From positions 903-7,785 of the forward strand of contig PKWK01000270.1 of assembly GCA_003133205.1 (NCBI GenBank): DNA of 6,883 bases, written 5' to 3'. Of this stretch, positions 1 to 5,764 are shown one piece after another. The notes under the pieces are model-generated. The model was not told the DNA's origin, did not search any database, and worked only from the letters and a program-made list of their open reading frames with translations. Numbering within the stretch: position 1 is the first letter of the stretch; each line of letters begins with the position of its first letter. The translations under genes were made by a program, and so were the position numbers. This DNA comes from Granulicella sp. (GTDB taxonomy: Bacteria; Acidobacteriota; Terriglobia; Terriglobales; Acidobacteriaceae).

Positions 1-1
1 G

Positions 2-1285
2 ATGCAGCAGCGCTACTACGAGCGCAGCCCGTACAACCTGATTCGCATCATCCTGGGCAAGCACGAGCCCGGCGACACCGAGCCGCAGGACTTTCTGCCT
101 GCGGGCGAGAAGGCCCACAACGTCTACACCCGCGCCGCCGAGTACTTCAAGGCTTGGCGCGCGGAGCGGATCCTGGCCGAAGAGGCGGAACCGGCGCTGT
201 ACGGCTATTCGCAGACCTACACCGTGCCGCACACAGCGGAAGTTCGCGAGCGCAGAGGATTCATCGCGCTGGGCCATCTCTATGACTACGCAGACAAGGT
301 CGTGCACCGTCACGAGCAGACGTTTCCCAAGCACAAGTCCGACCGGCTAGCCCTGTTCAAAGCGACGCGGGCTTATTGTGAGCAGATCTACATGCTGTAC
401 TCCGACCCGGCATTTTCCGCCGAAAAGCTGATCTTTGGGGCAGGCAAGGACGGCAAGGGCACCCGGCCTGCGGACCTCGCCATCACCGACGAGTACGGCG
501 TAGTACACCGCGTCTGGAAGCTGACCGACCCGGCGCTGATCAATCTCATCCTGACCGCAATGGCGGACAAGAAGCTGATCATCGCCGATGGCCATCACCG
601 CTATGAGACCTCGGTGGCCTACGCGAAGGAGCGTTCGGCGCAGCTCAAGCTACCGCTGGGCGAGCCAGTCGACCCGGACGAGAAGTTGAGCGCGAGCCAC
701 CTGCCAGTGCCGCCCTTCCCCGAAGCAGCGATGATGATGACGTTCGTAAACATGGACGCGCCCGGGATCACGATCCTGCCGACGCACCGCGTGGTCTTCG
801 GGCTGAAGGACTTCACCACTGAAGAGTTCCTCACGAAGGCCGAGGAGTTCTTCAGCATTACGCCGCTGGTGTCGGCGGATCTGGAGCCGCTGACGGTGTC
901 GGAAGGTACGGCATTCCTGGTGGTAACGCGCGACGGCAACCACCTGCTGCAAGCGAAACCTGAGGCGGTGAAGGCGGCGTTGCAGGGCATTCCCGCGCGC
1001 CAGGTGCAACTCGACGTGGTCCAACTGCACAGCATTTTGCTGGACCGCATTCTCGGGCTGTCCGAGGAGAGGATCACGCAACTGGGGAACGTCCGCTTCA
1101 TTCGCGAGGCGGCAGAGGCAGTCGAGCAGGTACATTCGGGTGAGGCGGACATTACGTTTCTCATCAAGCCGATCACACTCGATCAGTTGCGCGATATCTC
1201 GCTCTCCGGCGACGTTATGCCGCAGAAGTCGACGGATTTTTATCCGAAGCTGTTAAGCGGACTCGCGATTTATGCGCTGGACTGA
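2..1285 (+). CDS. DUF1015 family protein, 5'-partial
   Basis: This is the C-terminal part of a DUF1015-family protein of unknown function, soluble and presumably cytoplasmic, with 427 residues visible. The reading frame is open to the left edge. The Met at position 2 is probably internal: family members usually have roughly 35-40 residues before the segment corresponding to RYYERSPYNLIRIILGK (residues 4-20 here), so the true start lies outside the window. Family hallmarks seen are VYTRAAEYFKAWR (41-53), the RHEQT motif (103-107), MLYSDP (131-136) and the IIADGHHRYET signature (193-203), which contains the paired His198-His199. I see no signal peptide or membrane segment. It ends with TGA, and the amidase gene follows after 45 bp with no obvious terminator, so co-transcription is possible. 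Family assignment is confident; biochemical activity is not known to me. Confidence 0.9.
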   Translation: MQQRYYERSPYNLIRIILGKHEPGDTEPQDFLPAGEKAHNVYTRAAEYFKAWRAERILAEEAEPALYGYSQTYTVPHTAEVRERRGFIALGHLYDYADKVVHRHEQTFPKHKSDRLALFKATRAYCEQIYMLYSDPAFSAEKLIFGAGKDGKGTRPADLAITDEYGVVHRVWKLTDPALINLILTAMADKKLIIADGHHRYETSVAYAKERSAQLKLPLGEPVDPDEKLSASHLPVPPFPEAAMMMTFVNMDAPGITILPTHRVVFGLKDFTTEEFLTKAEEFFSITPLVSADLEPLTVSEGTAFLVVTRDGNHLLQAKPEAVKAALQGIPARQVQLDVVQLHSILLDRILGLSEERITQLGNVRFIREAAEAVEQVHSGEADITFLIKPITLDQLRDISLSGDVMPQKSTDFYPKLLSGLAIYALD

Positions 1286-1330
1286 GGCGTAATCGCACTC
1301 TCAACCTGACTTTCGTTCGAAGAAGACCCG

Positions 1331-2242
1331 TTGACTCCTTCCCGCAAGTACGCCGCCGTCCTGCTCGCCGCATTGGCGGGTGCGGCGGTGGCTGCGTTCT
1401 CGGTCCGCGCGCAGCCGGAAGGCCAGATACCAAGGCCGGCGACGCAGCCCCCGGCCGCGTCGACGATGAACCACAACCTGGTGGTCCTGGACCCGGCGCA
1501 CGGTGGCACCGATACAGGCGGCACGGTCGGCGATCATGTGTTTGAAAAGGACGTCACGCTTGCGCTGGCCGTGCGACTGCGAGCCGCGTTGACGGCTGCC
1601 GGGTTCACCGTGATCTCGACCCGGGATGCGGATGGTCCCGATCCGCTGCCCAGCGACCAGCGGGCAGAGATCGCGAACCGCACGCATGCGGTGGCGTGCA
1701 TCGTGCTGCATGCGACGGCCATCGGATCGGGCGTGCATGTTTACACCTCCACCTTGCAGCCGTCGGCTCCCGAGCAGGATGCGGACGGCGGATCTTCGTC
1801 TGGCTTCGTCCCGATCCCGTGGGAGATGGCCCAGGCAAGGTCGATGGACCAAAGCCTGCATCTGGCGAGCGACTTGAGCGCGGCTCTCGGTGCGGAGAAT
1901 CTTCCCGTGATGGTTGGGCGGGCGCCAGTGCGGCCACTCGATAACCTGATGTGCCCTGCAGTCGCCATCGAGATGGCCCCGCTGAGGGGAGCGGACGGTG
2001 CTGCGACGCCGGTGACCGACCCGAACTACCAGCAGCGCGTGGTGGGCACGGTGACCGCGGCGCTGCGGACGTGGCGCAACCATGCCGAGCCTCAGCCGAC
2101 GGCAGAGACTGGTCCGGATGCGCAGACAGCGGCGCAGGCAAAGGCCATTGCAGCGGCTGAAGCTACGGGACGTTCGGCGGCCACGGCTCGGAGTGCGACG
2201 GCCGCCGCAGCCTCGCGTCCAGCGCAAAAGGGGCCGCAATGA
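1331..2242 (+). CDS. Secreted N-acetylmuramoyl-L-alanine amidase (Amidase_3 family)
   Basis: This is a predicted zinc amidase that cleaves the bond between N-acetylmuramic acid and L-alanine in peptidoglycan, acting in the periplasm. The 303-residue product begins at TTG. That start is chosen because an in-frame TGA at 1307-1309 blocks any longer form, AGAAG lies 5 nt upstream, and only this start gives a signal peptide: basic residues 5-6, hydrophobic core 8-23, probable cleavage after VRA27. The catalytic domain spans about 50-248. Expected zinc ligands are His57 (in LDPAHGG), Glu72 (in VFEKD) and His127 (in VLHAT); Glu214 (in AIEMAPL) fits the catalytic glutamate. The tail, about 252-303, is Ala/Thr-rich and looks disordered; I see no LysM, SPOR or SH3 wall-binding domain. 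Its stop overlaps the next gene's start (ATGA), which suggests translational coupling. Family is confident; the physiological role (division, recycling or remodelling) is open. Confidence 0.9.
   Translation: MTPSRKYAAVLLAALAGAAVAAFSVRAQPEGQIPRPATQPPAASTMNHNLVVLDPAHGGTDTGGTVGDHVFEKDVTLALAVRLRAALTAAGFTVISTRDADGPDPLPSDQRAEIANRTHAVACIVLHATAIGSGVHVYTSTLQPSAPEQDADGGSSSGFVPIPWEMAQARSMDQSLHLASDLSAALGAENLPVMVGRAPVRPLDNLMCPAVAIEMAPLRGADGAATPVTDPNYQQRVVGTVTAALRTWRNHAEPQPTAETGPDAQTAAQAKAIAAAEATGRSAATARSATAAAASRPAQKGPQ
2226..2241 (+). promoter_or_regulatory. Ribosome binding site and overlapping start of the GerMN gene
   Basis: AAAAGGGG at 2226-2233 lies 5 nt before ATG 2239-2241. The ATG overlaps the amidase stop TGA at 2240-2242, a classic ATGA arrangement that allows re-initiation by the terminating ribosome. 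Confidence 0.65.
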
Positions 2243-2955
2243 TTCCCCGCTACCAGCGCGTTCTGTTCTGGATCCTGGCTGCCGCGAGCCTGTTGATGGC
2301 GATCTTCCTGCTGCACGGATGCGAGCAGGCGCGCGAGAAGCTGACCCGCCATCGCAATGAGACTCCGCTCGCCGCGCCGGTCGCCACCGCGAGCGAGACG
2401 ATCCACCTGGCGATGGCCGACGACGCTGACGGCTCCATCCTCCTCGTGGAACGTGAGGTCGCGCTGCCGGTGGAGACGACGGCCAGGGCGCGCGCCCTGC
2501 TGGCCCGGCTGATCGCCGAATACTCCTACAAGAACTCCGCCCATCCCATCGAGAGCGGCCCGGCGATCGACGACGTGTTTCTGCTCGACCTGCCGCTGCG
2601 CCCGCCAGTCGCGGCGGGGGTTAAGCCGGTCGATCAGAAGTCGTCGGCCGCACCGCTACCCTCCAACGAGGTCTCAAGTATCGAGCCGCATGTTGCTGGC
2701 GGGCAACTGGCGGTGGTGAACCTGCACGGGACCTTTGCCGACCACCACCCTTCCGGCATCGAGCCCGAGACGCTGACCATCGAGTCGATCGTCGGAACGC
2801 TGTACGCTAACTTTCCACGGATCGAGCAGGTGCGCTTCCTGGTTGACGGACGGCCGCGCGAGACGCTGAGCGGGCACGTCGACCTGATGCGCACGTATCC
2901 AGTGGTCAACACCGCAACCAAGGCCGCACAGCCAAGTGCGCAGGGGACCCGCTAG
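2239..2955 (+). CDS. GerMN-domain protein, membrane-anchored
   Basis: This 238-residue protein is probably exported and held at the inner membrane. Residues 1-28 hold a short basic start, a long hydrophobic stretch (8-25) and LLHGC ending at Cys28. That could be a lipobox, although His at the -2 position is unusual, so a plain N-terminal membrane anchor is equally possible. A Pro/Ala-rich linker follows. The GerMN domain runs from about 54 to 222. Its best-conserved part is the C-terminal half, with LAVVNLHGTF (157-166), SIVGTLYANFP (183-193), VRFLVDGRP (198-206) and GHVDLMR (212-218). Residues 121-150 look like a flexible insertion within the domain. The family is named after Bacillus GerM, but GerMN proteins also occur in non-sporulating bacteria, so nothing here implies sporulation. 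AAAAGGGG 5 nt upstream supports the ATG, which overlaps the amidase stop. A role in envelope assembly is inferred from its neighbours. Confidence 0.87.
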   Translation: MIPRYQRVLFWILAAASLLMAIFLLHGCEQAREKLTRHRNETPLAAPVATASETIHLAMADDADGSILLVEREVALPVETTARARALLARLIAEYSYKNSAHPIESGPAIDDVFLLDLPLRPPVAAGVKPVDQKSSAAPLPSNEVSSIEPHVAGGQLAVVNLHGTFADHHPSGIEPETLTIESIVGTLYANFPRIEQVRFLVDGRPRETLSGHVDLMRTYPVVNTATKAAQPSAQGTR

Positions 2956-2957
2956 TG
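2942..2957 (+). promoter_or_regulatory. Ribosome binding site deciding the murI GTG start
   Basis: AGGGGA at 2942-2947 sits 7 nt before GTG 2955-2957. The preceding stop TAG (2953-2955) shares its last base with the GTG. Starting here gives the normal MurI N-terminus with FDSG near residue 10; the next in-frame Met (residue 103) would destroy the active site. Confidence 0.65.
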
Positions 2958-3767
2958 CAAGCGACGACGACGATCGGAGTATTCGATTCGGGCTTTGGCG
3001 GGCTGACGGTGCTGCGCGAGTTGCTGCCGCTGATCCCAGGCGCGCACTACATCTATCTCGGCGATACGGCGCGGCTTCCGTACGGTTCAAAATCGCAGGC
3101 AACGATCGCGCGCTACGCGGTGGAGAGTGCGCGATTCCTGGAGTCGCACGGTGCGGACCACCTGGTAATCGCCTGCAATACTGCCACTGCGCTGGCGCTG
3201 CCCCAGATTGAGGGAACGGTTCGAATCCCAGTGACCGGAGTCATTGAGCCCGTGGTGCGCATGACGCAGGCTCGCCACCAGAATGCGAATACGCTGATTC
3301 TCGCCACGACAGCAACCGTGCAATCGCACGCCTATCGCGTCTTCTGCGAGGAGCACGGCCTTCGTCCGACAGAGAAAGCGTGCCCATTGCTGGTGCCGCT
3401 GATTGAGGAAGGTTGGGTGGACCATCCCGTCACGCGAGATGTTCTGCGCATTTATCTTCGCGAGGCCCTCGACATGTGTTCGCCTGAGGTGGTCATCCTG
3501 GGCTGCACACACTATCCGCTGATTGCGCCGCTCGTCTCGGAGATGCTGCATGAACTCGGCTCGAGTGCCGAAGTGGTCGATTCCGCGCGAGCGACGGCTC
3601 TGGTTGTGTCGCTTGGATATCAGGATTCGGCCAAGCCTGCCGGCGGCATTGGCAACGCCACCTTCGAATGCTACGCCACCGACTCAGTGGAGAAATTTGC
3701 CCATCTCGGTAGTCAGTTCCTCGGCCAATCCATCCCGCACGTGGAACTCCTCGATCTCGGCGGCTAA
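2955..3767 (+). CDS. murI: Glutamate racemase MurI
   Basis: MurI interconverts L- and D-glutamate without a cofactor and supplies the D-glutamate of peptidoglycan stem peptides; it is cytoplasmic. The 270-residue length is normal for the family. Motifs appear in the expected order: GVFDSGFGGLTV (8-19, with conserved Asp11), YLGDTARLPYG (34-44), IACNTATALAL (72-82, catalytic Cys74) and ILGCTHYPLI (181-190, second catalytic Cys184 with adjacent His186). The two cysteines are the acid/base pair of the two-base racemase mechanism, so the enzyme looks intact. The start is GTG, supported by AGGGGA 7 nt upstream inside the preceding gene. The stop of the GerMN gene shares one base with this start (TAGTG), so translation is probably coupled. 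The coding region shows no frameshift. Confidence 0.97.
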   Translation: MQATTTIGVFDSGFGGLTVLRELLPLIPGAHYIYLGDTARLPYGSKSQATIARYAVESARFLESHGADHLVIACNTATALALPQIEGTVRIPVTGVIEPVVRMTQARHQNANTLILATTATVQSHAYRVFCEEHGLRPTEKACPLLVPLIEEGWVDHPVTRDVLRIYLREALDMCSPEVVILGCTHYPLIAPLVSEMLHELGSSAEVVDSARATALVVSLGYQDSAKPAGGIGNATFECYATDSVEKFAHLGSQFLGQSIPHVELLDLGG

Positions 3768-3805
3768 ACTGGATTCGTCTGATCCACGAACAACGAGCAA
3801 CCCCT

Positions 3806-4186
3806 ATGCCCTATCTCCTGAAGACCGAGCCAGACAAGTATTCCTTCGACGACCTGCTGCGGGACGGCGAGACCACGTGGGACGGCATTTCCAACAACCA
3901 GGCCCTGCTCACCCTGCGCAACATGAAGAAGGGCGACAAACTCGTCATCTACCATTCGAACGTAGGCAAAGCGGCCGTTGGAACAGCCCAGGTCGTGTCG
4001 GTCGATGCAAGTGACCCCAGAAACCCCATCGTGCGCATCAAGCCGGTAAAGCGGCTGAAGCGGGAAAAGCCGCTGGCCGAGATTCGCGAGGCGGGCGTGT
4101 TTCAGGGATCTATCTTGTTTCGCCAATTTCGCCTCTCGGTCGTTCCGCTCACCGCGGAGCAATACGATTGGCTCACACTCAGTTAG
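3806..4186 (+). CDS. EVE-domain protein, short form
   Basis: This 126-residue protein consists almost entirely of one EVE domain, a PUA-like fold related to YTH domains that is thought to bind modified bases in DNA or RNA. Seen motifs are LLKTEPDKYSFDDL (4-17), TTWDGISNNQA (23-33), MKKGDKLVIYHS (40-51) and FRLSVVPLTAEQYDWL (108-123). The aromatic and polar residues that usually form the base pocket (Trp25, Asn30/31, His50) are present. Compared with THYN1-like proteins of about 150 residues, the segment around 66-78 is shorter. That looks like the compact bacterial subtype rather than a deletion. The ATG lies 38 bp after murI. Only a weak GAG lies 8 nt upstream, so translation may depend partly on upstream ribosomes. 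I see no terminator in the gap, so read-through from murI is plausible. Which base it recognises cannot be told from the sequence. Confidence 0.9.
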   Translation: MPYLLKTEPDKYSFDDLLRDGETTWDGISNNQALLTLRNMKKGDKLVIYHSNVGKAAVGTAQVVSVDASDPRNPIVRIKPVKRLKREKPLAEIREAGVFQGSILFRQFRLSVVPLTAEQYDWLTLS

Positions 4187-4389
4187 ATCGGCTTCGCCAC
4201 AGGTTTACCTGCTACGAAAGACGCATGCCTGGCCTTCTCCCGGGAAGCACCATGTTCAATCAAGCGCAAAAACAAAGACAATTGAGCATCGACTGGAAGC
4301 CCATGCTCCGTCTGTCAACTTTCTACAACTAAAGTGCCCTTCTTCCCAAGGTCCAATCTGGCTAGTATTGCCACAAAGGTTGGGCACGC
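4187..4389. other. Intergenic region with three small inverted repeats and a weak promoter candidate
   Basis: This 203-bp stretch contains no plausible gene and is visibly more AT-rich than its surroundings in its second half. By eye I find CAGGT-TT-ACCTG (4200-4211), GAGCAT (4284-4289) with ATGCTC (4303-4308) around a 13-nt loop, and ACTTT (4318-4322) with AAAGT (4331-4335) around an 8-nt loop. A 4/6 match to the -10 hexamer, TAGTAT, lies at 4363-4368 with a poor -35 (TTCTTC at 4340-4345, 17-bp spacer). It would start transcription about 15 nt before the cyclase ATG. No intrinsic terminator with a T-run is seen after the EVE gene. Confidence 0.35.
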
Positions 4390-5643
4390 ATGTACGTTCT
4401 TTCTTGGTTCGACAACCGTACCCTCATTGCATGCGACTTCATGCTCGCCCTGGCGTTCGCAGTCGTGTTTTTCTTCATGAAGCGCTCCTATCCTAACCTG
4501 CGTGGGATCAATACCATCGCCATCAGCTTCCTCCTGGGAGTTCCCGGCACAATTCTGCTTGCCTCGCGTGGGGCAATCCCCAACTTCATCTCCGTAACCG
4601 TCGCGAATTGCTTTGTCTTCGGTTCATTTATCTTTCTCTATCGCGGCATCCTCCGTTTCATCGGCAGTCGGCGGACCGCTGTCGCTCCGATCCTTGCCTC
4701 GTGCGTCGCCCTGGCCGTCCTCTTCTATTACAGCCAGATCCAGGATAAGATCGTCCCGCGCATCGTCGCTCTCTCCCTCACCGTCGGGCTGGTTCGTGGA
4801 CTTATCGCTCTCGAACTCTTCCGCAAGTCCCCAACCTTCACCAGTCCAAGAACAATGCGCGCGTTCGCGGCCTGCATGTCGTTCTTCGCCGCCGTGACCG
4901 TAAACTGCGGCATCATGACCATCCTGCATGGTGCGACATCCAATGTCCTGCAAAGCGGTCCCATCGGGACCGCGACCCTGCTGCTTGGCGTGGTGCCCCT
5001 CTTCGTCACCGGCCTCTTCATCCTCGTCCTCTCCAGCGGCGAACTGATCGCCGCCAGCCGGGATGAATCTCAGAAGGATTCCCTGTCCGGCGCATTCAAC
5101 CGCCGCGGCATTGAGGTCAAACTCGCGGCCGAACTCAAGCAAATCCAACACGGCAAACAGAAGCTCTCGGTCGCCCTCATCGACGTCGACTACTTCAAGT
5201 CCATCAACGACATTCAGGGACACGCCGCCGGCGATGCCGCCCTCCGCGATGTCGCCGAAACCATCTCCACCCATCTGCGCGGGCGTGATTACCTTGGCCG
5301 ATATGGCGGCGACGAGTTTCTCCTGATCCTTCCCCAGACCCCCTGCACCATCGCCCTCGGAGTGACCGAGCGGCTGAACCAGGCTGTAAGCAATCTGAGC
5401 CTGACCGGCGGAAGCATGCCGCTTACCCTCAGCATCGGGCTCACCGAAGCCGTCCCCGAAGACGACGCCATGACCCTTATCGCCCGCGCCGACAAAGCGC
5501 TCTACCAGGCGAAAAGCGACGGTCGCAACTGCCGGCGGGTCGTTGCTGCGGATGCCGAGGCGCCAAAAGGGGAAGGCGCGCCGGAGAACGCAGCACTGGG
5601 CGGCATGCTGATGCCCCCGGCCGGATCCTCGCTCCTCCACTAG
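4390..5643 (+). CDS. Membrane-bound diguanylate cyclase (7-TM sensor + GGDEF)
   Basis: This 417-residue protein is predicted to make cyclic di-GMP from two GTP at the inner membrane. The N-terminal half has about seven hydrophobic segments, roughly 13-30, 42-59, 65-84, 97-115, 121-142, 156-179 and 194-216, which I cannot match to a named sensor such as MASE1 or MASE2. A short linker leads to the GGDEF domain (about 228-387): DSLSGAFNRRG (230-240), IDVDYFKSINDIQGH (264-278, with metal-binding Asp265), and GGDEF (306-310). RGRD at 297-300 lies exactly five residues before GGDEF, the normal place of the RxxD inhibitory site, so product feedback inhibition is expected. The active site is intact and I see no EAL or HD-GYP domain. 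Residues 388-417 are a low-complexity tail. Only a weak AAAGG lies 10 nt before the ATG. Gaps of 203 and 121 bp on either side suggest a gene transcribed alone. The input signal is unknown. Confidence 0.93.
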   Translation: MYVLSWFDNRTLIACDFMLALAFAVVFFFMKRSYPNLRGINTIAISFLLGVPGTILLASRGAIPNFISVTVANCFVFGSFIFLYRGILRFIGSRRTAVAPILASCVALAVLFYYSQIQDKIVPRIVALSLTVGLVRGLIALELFRKSPTFTSPRTMRAFAACMSFFAAVTVNCGIMTILHGATSNVLQSGPIGTATLLLGVVPLFVTGLFILVLSSGELIAASRDESQKDSLSGAFNRRGIEVKLAAELKQIQHGKQKLSVALIDVDYFKSINDIQGHAAGDAALRDVAETISTHLRGRDYLGRYGGDEFLLILPQTPCTIALGVTERLNQAVSNLSLTGGSMPLTLSIGLTEAVPEDDAMTLIARADKALYQAKSDGRNCRRVVAADAEAPKGEGAPENAALGGMLMPPAGSSLLH

Positions 5644-5674
5644 CCAACTCCACCCCGCTCACTGCCCCTCAAAT

Positions 5675-5697
5675 GCGCAAGCTGCAGCCATTTGCGC
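5675..5697 (+). terminator. Hairpin after the diguanylate cyclase gene, possible terminator
   Basis: GCGCAA (5675-5680) pairs with TTGCGC (5692-5697) around an 11-nt loop that itself contains the palindrome GCTGCAGC. It begins 32 bp after the cyclase stop, a sensible place for transcription to end. No T-run follows, so it is not a standard intrinsic terminator; it may be a 3'-end structure or chance. Confidence 0.3.
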
Positions 5698-5726
5698 GCC
5701 CGGTATGTGCTTCCTCTTCAATCGAC

Positions 5727-5735
5727 TGGTATCCT
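5727..5735 (+). promoter_or_regulatory. Candidate extended -10 promoter of fabI
   Basis: TGGTATCCT fits the extended -10 pattern TGn followed by a 4/6 match to TATAAT. No good -35 hexamer is visible 16-18 bp upstream, as is common for extended -10 promoters. Transcription would start near 5742, giving a leader of about 23 nt that carries the ribosome binding site. Judged by eye only. Confidence 0.4.
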
Positions 5736-5746
5736 AACCCTTAGGG
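5733..5746 (+). promoter_or_regulatory. Short dyad at the predicted fabI transcription start
   Basis: CCTAA-CCC-TTAGG (5733-5745) is a perfect 5-bp inverted repeat, and a nested CCCT-T-AGGG (5738-5746) is another. It overlaps the end of the candidate -10 and the expected start site, where an operator would block transcription. It is short, could be chance, and does not resemble the FapR operator. Confidence 0.25.
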
Positions 5747-5752
5747 CATTTT

Positions 5753-5759
5753 GAGGGAG
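5753..5759 (+). promoter_or_regulatory. Strong ribosome binding site of fabI
   Basis: GAGGGAG ends 5 nt before ATG 5765 and fixes the start of FabI, which agrees with the family's usual N-terminus. Confidence 0.7.
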
Positions 5760-5764
5760 TTTGG

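Noticed and set aside
1301..2239. Long open frame of 312 codons on the minus strand
   Set aside because: It lies opposite the amidase, is Arg/His-rich with no family motif, and is the usual by-product of high-GC third positions.
3523..4014. Plus-strand frame spanning the murI end and EVE start
   Set aside because: It is a shifted frame of both genes, with Ser/Arg/Pro-rich composition and no domain.
4232..4245. CTTCTCCCGGGAAG hairpin as a terminator for the EVE gene
   Set aside because: The stem is only 4-5 bp with a tight loop and no T-run follows.
4282..4310. TTGAGC at 4282 as a -35 element
   Set aside because: At 17 bp spacing the -10 position reads GCTCCG, which is not promoter-like.
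4624..5640. Open frame of 338 codons on the minus strand
   Set aside because: It is fully antisense to the cyclase, whose GGDEF motifs are unambiguous; the antisense product is Gly/Asp/Glu-rich without recognisable domains.
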